Positions 8,047 to 16,352 of a DNA stretch of 64,000 nt are shown here, piece by piece. The notes beneath the pieces are model-generated. The model was not told the DNA's origin. It saw nothing but the letters and a program-made list of their open reading frames with translations, and searched no databases. The stretch is from Roseococcus pinisoli (lineage in GTDB: Bacteria; Pseudomonadota; Alphaproteobacteria; Acetobacterales; Acetobacteraceae). Position 1 is the first letter of the stretch. Each line of letters opens with the position of its first letter. The position numbers and the translations under genes were made by a program. The stretch spans positions 806,001-870,000 of the forward strand of contig NZ_JAHCDA010000002.1 of the NCBI RefSeq assembly GCF_018413645.1, in the 5' to 3' direction.

Positions 8047-8694
8047 ATGGACGATCGCTGCCGCCTCTACCTCATCACGCCCCCGGTTCTGCCGGCCGGC
8101 TTCCCCGATCTCCTGGCGCAGGCGCTCGACGCCGGCGACGTGGCCTGCCTGCAGCTGCGGCTGAAGGACGCCGCGGAGGATGAGATCAAGCGCGCCGTCG
8201 AGACGCTGATGCCCATCGCCCAGGCGCGCGACGTGGCCTTCATCCTCAACGACAGCGCCAGGCTGGCCCATGCGCTGGGCTGCGACGGCGCGCATCTCGG
8301 CCAGACTGACGGCGACCATGCGGGCGCGCGCAAGCTGCTCCAGGGCAAGATCCTCGGCATCACCTGCCATGCCTCGCGCCACCTCGCGATGGAGGCCGGC
8401 GAGCTGGAGGCCGACTACGTCGCCTTCGGCGCCTTCTTCCCCACCTCCACCAAAGAGACGCTGCACAAGGCGGATCCGGAGATCCTGGAGTGGTGGAGCG
8501 AGATGATGGAGGTGCCCTCGGTCGCGATCGGCGGCATCACGCCGGTAAATTGCGGCCCGCTCGTGCGCGCCGGCACCGACTTCCTCGCGGTGGTGGGCGC
8601 GGTGTGGAACCATGCCGAGGGCCCGGGCGCCGGCGTGCGCACGATGAATGCGGCGATCGCGGAAGCCCTGGCCGGGCTCGATCGTGGAAGTTGA
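8047..8694 (+). CDS. thiE: Thiamine-phosphate synthase
   Basis: 215 residues, TIM-barrel enzyme that joins HMP-diphosphate and thiazole phosphate. Motifs: LYLITPP at the N-terminus, CLQLRLKDA (pyrophosphate site), [20 protein letters not shown] and [10 protein letters not shown]. Some thiE relatives act as TenI; retention of the RxKD-like and GQ(T/S)D motifs favours ThiE. No THI-box riboswitch was seen upstream, so it appears to be expressed constitutively. The 3' end overlaps the PhzF-family gene by 11 bases. Confidence 0.85.
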   Translation: MDDRCRLYLITPPVLPAGFPDLLAQALDAGDVACLQLRLKDAAEDEIKRAVETLMPIAQARDVAFILNDSARLAHALGCDGAHLGQTDGDHAGARKLLQGKILGITCHASRHLAMEAGELEADYVAFGAFFPTSTKETLHKADPEILEWWSEMMEVPSVAIGGITPVNCGPLVRAGTDFLAVVGAVWNHAEGPGAGVRTMNAAIAEALAGLDRGS

Positions 8695-9571
8695 ATTCGA
8701 GACGGCCGACGTCTTCACGGATCGCCGCTACGCCGGCAATCCGCTCGGCCTCGTCTACGGCGCCGAGGCGCTGGAGACGGAGGCCATGCAGGCCATCGCG
8801 CGCGAGCTGAGCCTGCCCGAGACCGTCTTCGTCCTGCCGGCAGAGGCCGGGGACGCGGATATCCGGTTGCGCATCTTTACCCCCGCGATCGAGCTGCCCT
8901 TCGCGGGCCATCCCAGCGTCGGCGCCGCGGTGATGCTGGCGCGCCGACTGGGCCATCCCCGGGAGACCCTGGTGCTGCAGGAGGCTGCCGGCCTCGTCAC
9001 TGCCCATCTGACCCGCGACCGCTCAGGCACTCCCGTAGCCGCCGAGATCGAGGCGCCCCTGCCGCTGGCGATCGGCCCGGCGCTGGACCGCTCCGCCATC
9101 GCCGCCTGCGCCGCCCTTCCCGATGATGCGATCCATGTGAACGGGCATCCGCCACTGCTGGCCGGCTGCGGCGCGCCCTTCGCCATCGCCGAGGTCGAGG
9201 ATGCGGACCACCTCGCGGCCGCCCTGCAGGACGTGGCCGCCATGGCCCGGTACTGGCCGACGCTGCCCCTTCCGCCGGTCGGGCTGCTGCTGCACACGCC
9301 GCTCGGCATCGGGCGGCGGCGGGCCCGCATGTTCGCGCCGCTGGCGGGCATCCTTGAGGACCCGGCCACTGGGGCGGCCAATGTCGCCCTGGCGGGCCTG
9401 CTGCTGCATCTGGCGGGCGGCAGCTCGCTGCTGCTCGAGGTAGAGCAGGGAATCGAGATGGGCCGGCCCAGCCAGCTTCACCTCGCTGCCCGGCGCGATG
9501 CGGACGGCGCCATCCGCGTGCGAGTCGGTGGCGGGGTCGTCGCCGTCTCCCGCGGGCATATCACGCTGTAG
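8684..9571 (+). CDS. PhzF family isomerase-like protein
   Basis: 295 residues with the double hotdog-like PhzF fold. [17 protein letters not shown] at residues 8-24 and LPETVFVL, containing catalytic-type Glu46, are typical. [20 protein letters not shown] carries the conserved histidine, and [14 protein letters not shown] the second-half aspartate. I chose GTG at 8684, since upstream residues in this frame belong to the thiE overlap. PhzF relatives isomerise or epimerise diverse carboxylates; no phenazine genes are nearby, so the substrate is unknown. Confidence 0.82.
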   Translation: MEVEFETADVFTDRRYAGNPLGLVYGAEALETEAMQAIARELSLPETVFVLPAEAGDADIRLRIFTPAIELPFAGHPSVGAAVMLARRLGHPRETLVLQEAAGLVTAHLTRDRSGTPVAAEIEAPLPLAIGPALDRSAIAACAALPDDAIHVNGHPPLLAGCGAPFAIAEVEDADHLAAALQDVAAMARYWPTLPLPPVGLLLHTPLGIGRRRARMFAPLAGILEDPATGAANVALAGLLLHLAGGSSLLLEVEQGIEMGRPSQLHLAARRDADGAIRVRVGGGVVAVSRGHITL

Positions 9572-9825
9572 GGGCCTACCCCGGCCTGCAGGGCATCCTG
9601 CTCGACTTCGACGCGCCCGCCTTCTTGGCGAGGCCCGATGCGGCGCCTGACTCGGCCGAGCATCGTGGAATGCAGGCGCAAGCGCATCACACACGGACCA
9701 CGCGGGTAGACGTTGCCGATCTCTTCACGCCGCGTTCGCGACGCCTCGCAGCACCATCAAGGCCGAAACGAGCACGTCAAAGCAGCGATTCACTTTCGCA
9801 TAACAGCAATCTTTCTCCCCCCGGC

Positions 9826-9854
9826 TTGCCGAGGTGTCTGCATCTCGCTAATAA
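9826..9854 (+). promoter_or_regulatory. Predicted housekeeping promoter of tRNA-Pro
   Basis: TTGCCG at 9826-9831 and TAATAA at 9849-9854 are separated by 17 bases, and the tRNA 5' end lies 12 bases beyond the -10 element. Spacing and placement fit a sigma-70-type promoter. The rest of 9572-9825 shows no gene. Confidence 0.6.
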
Positions 9855-9865
9855 CCCGCCCACAC

Positions 9866-9942
9866 CGGAGTGTAGCTCAGCCTGGTAGAGCACTGTGTTC
9901 GGGACGCAGGGGCCGGAGGTTCGAATCCTCTCACTCCGACCA
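9866..9942 (+). tRNA. tRNA-Pro (anticodon CGG)
   Basis: 77 bases including an encoded CCA. The acceptor stem CGGAGTG pairs with CACTCCG. The D arm has AGCCTGGTA in the loop, the anticodon stem CTGTG/CGCAG (one G-U pair) closes loop TTCGGGA giving anticodon CGG, and the T arm carries GGTTCGAATCC. It closely resembles proteobacterial proK tRNA. A 7-base hairpin at 9939-9956 immediately follows and may terminate the transcript. Confidence 0.95.
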
Positions 9943-10392
9943 TCTTTTCAGATGGTTAGTCTGGTGAAAGAAAATGCGTGATTGGCAGGATTGCCGAATG
10001 CGCACCCTGATCTTTCCATCCTCCAGGCATCATTCCTTTCCTCCACGATATTCCGAATTGGTGGACGCAGGCTCGCTGCGAAGGTCGAGTCATAACGATC
10101 CCATTCAGATGCGGATTGAGCGCTACGGATCGGACGCCGACCCAGCCATCACCGCGAATGGGCTGTTCTGCTCACCGCACCGCGAGCGGTGGTCGCGCAA
10201 ATCGGCAATCCCGTTCGGCCGCCAGGGAGATGACCAGGGAGGTCCGCAACCAGCTCCTCCCTCACCCTTTTGGATTCGTGCGCTACGAAAAAACTGCTCC
10301 GGAAATCCGCGCTCAGATCGAAAGACGGCTTGAAGCACTTGCGCCTCGGTCTATGCGTGAGCAGCGGGCAAGAACAAGGGAGCGGTCACAGC
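9943..10392. other. Accessory stretch after tRNA-Pro without a confident gene
   Basis: Only short open frames occur. The longest, 10116-10451 on the plus strand, has a charged tail (residues about 55-75 like an amphipathic helix) but no family features, and it overlaps the minus-strand unknown gene. The position beside a tRNA suggests a former integration site, but no duplicated tRNA 3' end was found downstream by eye. Confidence 0.4.
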
Positions 10393-11088
10393 CTATCCAG
10401 GAGGCTGAATACCGGATCCCCAAACCACATACGGCCGTGGAAGATTGCTGAACATCGCCGAATCGGCCCCCGGGTATAAATTATTAACCTGCGCCGCAAG
10501 ATAATTAATCAGAGTATTGACAGAAATATCCGAATGTTGAATTCCGGTATGAACCAAAGGCAGGCGCCTGGGATAAAATTGCTGGGTAAATCCGCTTTTA
10601 AGCGCCCCAAGAGCAAAATTTAAACTGGACACTCTTGATAAATTACTGGCGCCTCCAGCATATTTTATTGCTCTCTCTGGAGTAAACCACTCCCATTGAC
10701 TTAAAGCCCCGAGATAGAATTTTTCATCGGCGACAACGCCAAAATGTACACGGCTCGCGTCTCGCCCCAGACTGCGAACCTGCTGTCCAGTAATTGCGGC
10801 CCATCTGCCCGTCTGAAACTTCCCGTCCCCTTCAGGGACGGCACCAAGTATCGCAATCTTCGCGCCGTCTCCCCCACCGGGCGCATACCGTGCTTTATGT
10901 CCAACCAGTTCAAGCCATGCGTATTTGCCGCTGTTATGCCAGCAAAGGCTGGCCCAACTCCCCGCATTCGGGGGCGCATTCACTTCGTGGTAGCCTGCCA
11001 CCCGCGGTCCCCCTATGTGCGATTGCTTTGTGCCGGAAATGATCCGACCAGGATCAAGCCGACGCAAGGCAAAAGCGTCGGTTTTCAT
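10393..11088 (-). CDS. Unknown protein in AT-richer DNA
   Basis: About 231 residues from the ATG at 11088; the frame extends to an ATG at 11202, but neither start has a clear ribosome-binding site. I do not recognise the family. The protein is Gly-, Asn- and Tyr-rich, with aromatic patches (WASLCWHN, QWEWFTPE, NYLAAQVNNLY) and no signal peptide or membrane helix. Third codon positions are noticeably richer in A/T than in neighbouring genes (for example the codons around 10480-10680), pointing to horizontal acquisition next to the tRNA gene. Its reality rests on open-frame length in non-host-like composition. Confidence 0.45.
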   Translation of the reverse strand: MKTDAFALRRLDPGRIISGTKQSHIGGPRVAGYHEVNAPPNAGSWASLCWHNSGKYAWLELVGHKARYAPGGGDGAKIAILGAVPEGDGKFQTGRWAAITGQQVRSLGRDASRVHFGVVADEKFYLGALSQWEWFTPERAIKYAGGASNLSRVSSLNFALGALKSGFTQQFYPRRLPLVHTGIQHSDISVNTLINYLAAQVNNLYPGADSAMFSNLPRPYVVWGSGIQPPG

Positions 11089-11364
11089 GCATTCGGACGT
11101 GGGGCTGCCGCCGGCGCCCCCGGCAAGGCTGACGGTGCTTCGGGAACAGAGCGATTCGGGCCCAGATTGCGCGACGTCGTGCGGGAATCGATGGCGGGGC
11201 ACTCATCGGACTCGGTCGGTTTTTCCGCACGTCGTTCACGGGCCGGCCGATATGCTGCTCCCACAGGCCGCCGTCGCCTATGCCGCTAGCCCCCCAAGGG
11301 AAGTCCCCTCGGAGGTTCCTGCGCCCTTCTAAGCCCCTCTTCTTCACGATTTTAAGGAAGGGAC

Positions 11365-11511
11365 ATGACTTCGAAAGTTATCGAAGTAATTCACATAATT
11401 TTCTTAGCTGAACACTGTCGACCTACCGTGTTCCGCGATAGGAGCGCTGCCGCAGGTCAGTACTGGGAATTCCTCAGATCCGCCCGCATCCCTCCGGATA
11501 TCATCCCATGA
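11365..11511 (+). CDS. Possible 48-residue small protein coupled to the next gene
   Basis: An ATG at 11365 is preceded by a very good Shine-Dalgarno (GGAAGGG, about four bases upstream). The frame runs 48 codons and its TGA overlaps the ATG of the following secreted-protein gene as ATGA. The first 17 residues are hydrophobic/aliphatic (KVIEVIHIIFLAEH); the rest is Arg/Pro-containing (REDUCED similarity to anything known). It could be a leader peptide controlling the next gene or a genuine small protein. Part of the coding start coincides with an inverted repeat. Confidence 0.35.
   Translation: MTSKVIEVIHIIFLAEHCRPTVFRDRSAAAGQYWEFLRSARIPPDIIP
11368..11387. promoter_or_regulatory. Perfect inverted repeat near small-ORF start
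   Basis: Arms ACTTCGA and TCGAAGT are separated by six bases in a locally AT-rich stretch. It may be an operator or an mRNA hairpin adjacent to the start codon at 11365. No factor is assigned. Confidence 0.3.
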
Positions 11512-11771
11512 CGATCCTTCCCGCGCTGCGCATCATGACGCTTGCCGTCGGCGTAGCCTTCTCCGCCTCCGCCATGGCCGCCTGCAGCGATGCGCAGGCC
11601 GAGGCCAAGATGATGGAGCTCATGAACCTCATGGGCCCGCTGATGACCCAGAATCCGGCGCTGGCGCAGACCATCAGCACCGAGATGCAGACGCTGATCA
11701 CGACGCCCGTCTCCGACGCCACCTGCACGACCTATGACCGCCTGATCGCCCGCGCGCGCGCCGGCCGGTAA
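11508..11771 (+). CDS. Small secreted protein of unknown function
   Basis: 87 residues. A Sec-type signal peptide is visible (hydrophobic core to about residue 24, ending SASAMA before AACSD). The mature part is helical and Met/Leu-rich (MMELMNLMGPLM) with two cysteines (mature N-terminus and near residue 72) that could form a disulfide in the periplasm. Codon use is host-like. Its start overlaps the preceding small frame, and no independent Shine-Dalgarno is evident, which is consistent with coupling. Function not assigned. Confidence 0.65.
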   Translation: MTILPALRIMTLAVGVAFSASAMAACSDAQAEAKMMELMNLMGPLMTQNPALAQTISTEMQTLITTPVSDATCTTYDRLIARARAGR

Positions 11772-11810
11772 ATCACTATCGCGGCCGGCGGGATTCCGTC
11801 TGGCCACGAC

Positions 11811-11842
11811 AAAACGCCCGGCCCGGGTTTTCCCGGCCGGGC
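11811..11842 (-). terminator. Terminator of the minus-strand PepSY gene
   Basis: Read on the minus strand, a GC-rich stem of about 11 pairs (one bulge) with an AAAA loop is followed by TTTT. It lies about 50 bases after the PepSY stop and also sits between two convergent genes, so it may serve both. Confidence 0.65.
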
Positions 11843-11890
11843 ACCCCATTCCGAACCGCCGCGTATTGACGGCGGCCCGGTGTGCCTTCC

Positions 11891-12202
11891 CTAATCGCGT
11901 GAATCGCGCGGAATTTCCACGCCCGTCGCGGCATCCAGGCGCACCTTGAAGGTCCGGCCCTGGGCCGGGAGGATCTTCACCTCCCAGACAATCCGGCCAC
12001 GATGCCTGTCCAGCTCCGCTTCGATCACGCGGCCGTTATGCCGGCGCTCCACCTCGCCCAGAAACTGGGACATGGGGCGCACCTGCCCCCGCTCCACCGC
12101 CAGACGCAATTCCTCGCGCTCCGACGAGCTGGCGATCGCGGGTTGGGGCTGAAGCGCCGCGAGGCCGATCAGAAGCATCAGAGGGGCGGCGCGAAGAAGC
12201 AT
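11891..12202 (-). CDS. PepSY domain-containing exported protein (copy 1)
   Basis: 103 residues from the ATG at 12202 (an upstream in-frame ATG at 12274 would add a basic extension). A signal peptide (LMLLIGLAALQPQPAIA) is followed by one PepSY domain: a helix RPMSQFLGEVERR, then strands VIEAELDRH, VWEVKIL, FKVRLDAATGVEI. PepSY domains inhibit peptidases or sense the periplasm. It is a clear paralogue of the divergent gene at 12559, and the two share the intergenic region with a direct repeat. Confidence 0.75.
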   Translation of the reverse strand: MLLRAAPLMLLIGLAALQPQPAIASSSEREELRLAVERGQVRPMSQFLGEVERRHNGRVIEAELDRHRGRIVWEVKILPAQGRTFKVRLDAATGVEIPRDSRD

Positions 12203-12266
12203 TCTTGAATCTCTCCCGTCGATCGCGCGGGACCTTCCGCGCGTCCGGACCATGCGAAGCAGTCGA

Positions 12267-12284
12267 TGAACCAATCCTGAACCA
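12267..12284. promoter_or_regulatory. Tandem direct repeat, possible response-regulator site
   Basis: TGAACCA occurs at 12267-12273 and again at 12278-12284, an exact 11-base period. Tandem half-sites about one helical turn apart are the usual layout for OmpR/PhoB-type response regulators. It lies 65 bases upstream of the minus-strand PepSY gene. Assignment is inference. Confidence 0.35.
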
Positions 12285-12381
12285 TTCGCTCAGCATATGT
12301 TCAGAGTGATCTCCGTAGATAAGTCGGCATGGCAGGCGGAAACGTCTGCAAAAGACAAATCATACCGACATGGAGACGAAA

Positions 12382-12468
12382 ATGTTCGCTCAGCTTTCTT
12401 CTACCACTCTTATTGTATTCATGCTGGCCCTTGCCGTGTTTCCCTTCACTTTCGCTCGCCGCCGGTAG
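12382..12468 (+). CDS. Possible 28-residue membrane peptide
   Basis: ATG at 12382 is preceded by GGAGACGAAA. The 28 codons encode a hydrophobic segment (LIVFMLALAVFPFTF) ending in three arginines, that is, a single membrane helix with a positive cytoplasmic end. It lies between the two divergent PepSY genes. No homologue is known to me; length and position are the only support besides the ribosome-binding site and the coherent membrane-helix pattern. Confidence 0.4.
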   Translation: MFAQLSSTTLIVFMLALAVFPFTFARRR

Positions 12469-12558
12469 ACTGGCATCCTGGCCGCGCATGACATCGCGCC
12501 GGTCGTTACCCAGTCTGCGTTGCCTTGACGATCCCGCCTTGTGCAAGTTGGATGCATC

Positions 12559-12888
12559 ATGCTGCACCGCTTCACGCCGCTCGTGATCCTTGGCTGCGTT
12601 GCCGTCATGTTGGCCCCCGGGCCCGGACAGGCACGTGGCGGTCATGCCTCCGCCCGAGCCGCGCTTGAAGCCGGCCAGATCCGCCCGCTCTCGGAACTGA
12701 TGACCGAGGTTGAGCAGCGCTATCTCGGGCGCGTCATCGAAGTCGAGCTCGAGCGCTCGGACGGACGCTGGCAATATGAGATCAAGATCCTGCCGCCCAA
12801 TGGGCATGTCTTCGAGGTGGAGCTCGACGCCGCTACCGGCGCCTTGCTGCGCGCGAAAGGCCCGGTGCAGCTGCGCCGAGGGCGCTGA
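12559..12888 (+). CDS. PepSY domain-containing exported protein (copy 2)
   Basis: 109 residues from the ATG at 12559 (an ATG at 12541 is also in frame). A signal peptide runs to about residue 26 (PGPGQARG). The PepSY core aligns with the divergent copy: RPLSELMTEVEQRYLGRVIE against RPMSQFLGEVERRHNGRVIE, then YEIKILPPNG and FEVELDAATG. Such small PepSY proteins are often controlled by a two-component system, but none is present here. It ends 15 bases from the convergent GtrA gene. Confidence 0.75.
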   Translation: MLHRFTPLVILGCVAVMLAPGPGQARGGHASARAALEAGQIRPLSELMTEVEQRYLGRVIEVELERSDGRWQYEIKILPPNGHVFEVELDAATGALLRAKGPVQLRRGR

Positions 12889-12903
12889 CCGCCGCCCTGC
12901 GAC

Positions 12904-13299
12904 CTACGTCTTGAAGACGTAGCGCCGCGACAGGCCGAAATTGATGAACATCCCCGCGAAAGAGCCCGCCGCCACGCCCAGCACGGGATGGGTGGCCACG
13001 ATCTCCGTGCCGGCGATAAGCGCCGCATAGGTTCCGTAATTCGCGGCGAAACCCACCAGGTTCAGCATCACGAATCGCCCCCACTGGGCCGTGACCGGCG
13101 CGTCCCGCGCGGCCGTCCGGAAGGTCCAGGCGCGATTGAGCGCGAAGGTCGTGCTCGCGGCCGCCAGGTAGGACACGACGCGCCCCGCATAGGGGCCGAG
13201 GCCCGCCCAGAGCATCACAGTCAGAACCCCGGCATCCACCAGGAAGCCCGCCACCCCGACCACGCCGAAACGAAGGAACTGCGCGATCGTCTTTTGCAT
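12904..13299 (-). CDS. GtrA family membrane protein
   Basis: 131 residues with four predicted membrane helices (for example FLRFGVVGVAGFLVDAGVLT, and the ALNRAWTF loop between helices 2 and 3). LNRxWTF and the final SRRYVFKT are hallmarks of GtrA/DPMS proteins, which help move polyprenyl-linked sugars or decorate cell-surface polysaccharide. The start is the ATG at 13299; the upstream in-frame extension to 13389 is not membrane-like. No glycosyltransferase partner is adjacent. Confidence 0.82.
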   Translation of the reverse strand: MQKTIAQFLRFGVVGVAGFLVDAGVLTVMLWAGLGPYAGRVVSYLAAASTTFALNRAWTFRTAARDAPVTAQWGRFVMLNLVGFAANYGTYAALIAGTEIVATHPVLGVAAGSFAGMFINFGLSRRYVFKT

Positions 13300-13498
13300 G
13301 GACAAGCCTGCCACTCCTCGGTGTCCGTCCGAGAACGGCCGGATGGGTCTGATACGAGGTCGATGAAAGCCGGGAAAGATGGCCACCACGCGGCGGGGCT
13401 TCCTTCGCCGGAGCGTCGTCGGCCGCTCAAGTATTCGATGGAGACGCGAACCGATCCCCTGCTAGGATTCGCCCATAAAGCTCGGGAGACTTCGCGAA

Positions 13499-15082
13499 AT
13501 GATCCAAAGACGTCACGTCCTCGCGGGCGCAGGCGCGCTCAGTGTTGCCGGGCTGGCCGGGCCATCCCTCGCGCAACCGGCCAATGCGCGCGTCGTGCGC
13601 CATATCCCCCATGCCAATCTCTCGACGATCGACCCCTTCTGGTCCTCGGCGCTCATCGTCCGGAACTACGGCTATCTGGTCTATGACCAGCTCTACGGGC
13701 TGGACAACGACTTCAAGCCGCAGCCGCAGATGGTGCAGGGCCACAGCGTCGAGAATGATGGCCTGCTGTGGAAGTTCACGCTGCGCCCCAACCTGCGCTT
13801 CCACGACAATGAGCCGGTGCGCGGAAGCGACGTCATCGCCTCGATCCGCCGTTGGGCGCGACGCGACGCCTTCGGCCAGACCATGCTGGCGCGGACCGTG
13901 GAGATGCGCGCGCCGACGGACACCACCTTCGAGATCCAGCTCAACAAGCCCTTCCCGAAGATGATCGACGCCTTCGCGAAGATCACGACGCCCTGCCTCT
14001 TCGTGATGCCGGAGCGCGTGGCGCGCACCGATCCCTTCCAGCAGATCACCGACCTCGTGGGCAGCGGGCCCTATCGCTTCATCCGCAACGAATGGAATCC
14101 CGGCAGCAAGGCCGTCTTCGAGAAGTGGCCGGGCTACGTGCCGCGGACCGAGGGCACGACGCAGCAGACCTCGGGGCCCAAGGTCGCGCATTTCGAGCGC
14201 GTCGAATGGCAGATCATCTCCGACGTCGCGACGGCCGCCGCCGCCCTGCAATCCGGCGAGACCGATTGGTGGGAGCAGCCGACGGGCGACTTCCTGCCGC
14301 AGCTGAACCGCAACCGGAACCTCAAGGTCGAGGTCGCGGACGTGCTGGGCCTCATCGGCATCATCCGCCCCAATCACCTGACCGAGCCCTTCAACAATCC
14401 GGCCGTGCGCCGCGCCGTCATCACGGCGATCAACCAGATCGACTGCATGACGCCCGTGATCGGCAACACGGAACTGATCCGGGACAATGTCGGCTTCTTC
14501 GCGCCGGCCTCGCCCCTGGCTTCCGACGTGGGGATGGATCGCCTCAAGAAATCGGTCGAGCAGGCGCGGCGCGAGTTGCAGGCGGCCGGCGCCATCGGCG
14601 CCAAGCTCGTGCTGATGAATGCGACGGACCTGGCCTCCATCAACTCCAGCACCCTCGTCGTCGCCGACACCTTCCAGCGCATGGGCTTCAACGTGGATTA
14701 TGCCGCGACCGACTGGGGCACCGTCCTGCAGCGCCGCGCCACGAAGAACCCGTTGGAACAAGGTGGCTGGTCGGCTTTCTGCACCTTCTGGTCGGCCTTC
14801 GATCACTGGACGCCGGCGGGCCACAACTCGATCCGCGGCAATGGCGCCGAGGCCTGGGTCGGCTGGCCGGACATCCCCGCCCTCGAAGCCAAGCGCGACG
14901 AATGGTTCGACGCGCCCAACCTCGATGCGGAACAGGCGGCCACGCGGGAGATGCAGCGCATCGCCTTCGACCAGGTGCCCTACATGCCGATGGGCCAGTA
15001 TTTCCAGCCGACGGCCTATCGCGCGAATATCACGGGCGTCCTGCGCGGGCCGCCGCAGTTCCACAACATCCGCCGTACCTGA
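13499..15082 (+). CDS. Orphan family 5 ABC substrate-binding protein (paralogue A)
   Basis: 527 residues. Tat-like signal (MIQRRHVLAGAGALSVAG to SLAQ). The SBP_bac_5 fold is shown by STIDPFWSSALIVRNYGYLV, GHSVENDGLLWKFTLRPNLRFHD, SDVIASIRRWARRD and the strongly conserved ERVARTDPFQQITDLVGSGP. The family delivers dipeptides, oligopeptides or other small solutes to an ABC permease. No permease or ATPase gene is next to it. It shares whole-length similarity and the same motif order with the genes at 33685, 35381, 39311 and 51382, forming a local paralogue family. Ligand unknown. Confidence 0.85.
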   Translation: MIQRRHVLAGAGALSVAGLAGPSLAQPANARVVRHIPHANLSTIDPFWSSALIVRNYGYLVYDQLYGLDNDFKPQPQMVQGHSVENDGLLWKFTLRPNLRFHDNEPVRGSDVIASIRRWARRDAFGQTMLARTVEMRAPTDTTFEIQLNKPFPKMIDAFAKITTPCLFVMPERVARTDPFQQITDLVGSGPYRFIRNEWNPGSKAVFEKWPGYVPRTEGTTQQTSGPKVAHFERVEWQIISDVATAAAALQSGETDWWEQPTGDFLPQLNRNRNLKVEVADVLGLIGIIRPNHLTEPFNNPAVRRAVITAINQIDCMTPVIGNTELIRDNVGFFAPASPLASDVGMDRLKKSVEQARRELQAAGAIGAKLVLMNATDLASINSSTLVVADTFQRMGFNVDYAATDWGTVLQRRATKNPLEQGGWSAFCTFWSAFDHWTPAGHNSIRGNGAEAWVGWPDIPALEAKRDEWFDAPNLDAEQAATREMQRIAFDQVPYMPMGQYFQPTAYRANITGVLRGPPQFHNIRRT

Positions 15083-15092
15083 TCGCGCGGCA

Positions 15093-15118
15093 TGTGCGGG
15101 GGCCATGGTCTCCGCACA
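15093..15118. terminator. Hairpin between convergent genes
   Basis: A 7-base stem (TGTGCGG with CCGCACA) with a 12-base loop lies in the 48-base gap between paralogue A and moeA. No strong T tract on either strand. Confidence 0.35.
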
Positions 15119-15130
15119 CTTGCCCGAGGG

Positions 15131-16342
15131 TCAGCCCGGAAAGGGCAGGATCCCCAGGGCATCGCCCTCCTCCACGCGCGTGACCTCCGGCCCGATCACG
15201 CAGAGCCCGTCGGCTGCCGCCAGCGGCGCCAGCCGGGCCGAGCTGCCGCGGCCCAGCAGCTCCACCGCCGGCACGCCGTCGAACTCGGCGCCGGTGAAGC
15301 GCGCGGGGGCGAATTCCACCCTCCCCGCCTTGCGCTCCTCGCGGAAGCCGGCCCGCGCGGCCATCAGCCGCAGCGGCTGGGGCGGCGCGCCGGCCAGCAC
15401 ATCCAGCAGCCGCCGGCCGACCAGCCAGAAGTTCACATAGGCGGCCAGCGGATTGCCCGGTAGCGCCAGGATCACCGCGGCGCCGAGCCGCCCGGCCTTC
15501 ACCGGCTTGCCCGGCCGGATGGGCAGGTGAACGACATCGATCGTCCCGCCGGCCGCCAGGATGGCGCCCATCATGTGATCCTCCTCGCCGACGGAGACGC
15601 CGCCGGAGGTGACGATCAGATCGGCCTCGGCCGCCGCGCGCTGCAGGGCGTCCCGCAGGCGGACCGGATCGTCGGGCAGGATGCCGAGCTCGACGAGCTC
15701 CACCTCCGGCACCCGCAACATCGCGCGCAGCATGGGGCCGTTGGAATCATGCACTTGGCCCGCATCGAGACCGGCGCCCGCCCGACGCAGCTCGGAGCCC
15801 GTGGAAGCCAGCGCCACGCGCAGCTTCCGCACGACCCGCACCGCATCGTGCCCCGACGCGACGGCGAGCGCGACATGCCGCGCATCCATGCGCTGGCCCG
15901 CCGGCAGCAGGGCGGCGCCGAGGCGCACATCCTCGCCCCTTCGCCGGATGTTCAGGCCGGGCCGCAAGGCCGTGGCGACGCGCACCTCCGTGCCCTCGAC
16001 GATCGCCTTCTCCTGTTGGACGACGAGCTCGGTTCCCCTCGGCACGGGGGCTCCCGTGAAGATCCGCGCGGCCTCGCCGGGACCGAGCGGCAGGCGCGCC
16101 GCATCGCCGGCCTCGAGCCGCGCGGTGACGCGCCAGGCAGCATCGGCCGCCGGCCCGAGCGCATAGCCATCCATGGCCGACTGGTCGAAGGGCGGGACGT
16201 CATGCCACGCGGCCAGCGGCACGGCCAGGACGCGGCCCATGGCGACCTCCGGCACCACCTCCTCGCTTGCTGTCACGGCGCGGGGAATGGCGAAGAGGCG
16301 GGCCAGAGGCTCGCGCAGAATGGCGAGGGGATCGGGAACCAT
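15131..16342 (-). CDS. moeA: Molybdopterin molybdenumtransferase
   Basis: 403 residues, normal for MoeA, which inserts molybdate into adenylylated molybdopterin. Visible signatures: PPFDQSAMDGYAL near the N-terminus, ARIFTGAPVPRGTELVVQQE, GEDVRLG, ASTGSELR and the catalytic GGVSVGEEDHM, then LPGNPLAAYVNF. The start is ATG at 16342; the frame is open upstream into fdhD. It lies ten bases downstream of fdhD, so both molybdoenzyme-maturation genes are probably co-transcribed. Confidence 0.92.
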   Translation of the reverse strand: MVPDPLAILREPLARLFAIPRAVTASEEVVPEVAMGRVLAVPLAAWHDVPPFDQSAMDGYALGPAADAAWRVTARLEAGDAARLPLGPGEAARIFTGAPVPRGTELVVQQEKAIVEGTEVRVATALRPGLNIRRRGEDVRLGAALLPAGQRMDARHVALAVASGHDAVRVVRKLRVALASTGSELRRAGAGLDAGQVHDSNGPMLRAMLRVPEVELVELGILPDDPVRLRDALQRAAAEADLIVTSGGVSVGEEDHMMGAILAAGGTIDVVHLPIRPGKPVKAGRLGAAVILALPGNPLAAYVNFWLVGRRLLDVLAGAPPQPLRLMAARAGFREERKAGRVEFAPARFTGAEFDGVPAVELLGRGSSARLAPLAAADGLCVIGPEVTRVEEGDALGILPFPG

Positions 16343-16352
16343 CAGCCGGCCA

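Noticed and set aside
10055-10110. Sequence resembling a tRNA-Leu D arm and T arm (GAATTGGTGGACGC, then GGTCGAGTC)
   Set aside because: No acceptor or anticodon stem can be formed; probably chance similarity.
10116-10451. 111-codon plus-strand frame after the tRNA
   Set aside because: No family features, overlaps a more plausible minus-strand gene and lacks a ribosome-binding site; left as an unresolved frame.
9943-11507. Search by eye for a duplicated tRNA-Pro 3' end (attR) marking an integrated element
   Set aside because: No second copy of the T-arm/acceptor sequence was seen, so an integration boundary cannot be claimed.
12297-12491. 64-codon frame between the PepSY genes
   Set aside because: No ribosome-binding site or coherent protein features; the 28-codon membrane frame overlapping it has both.
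13427-15106. 559-codon antisense frame over binding-protein paralogue A (and similar antisense frames over the other paralogues)
   Set aside because: GC-rich genes leave long open shadows; the sense frames have signal peptides and family motifs while the shadows are Arg/Ala/Gly/His-rich without any.
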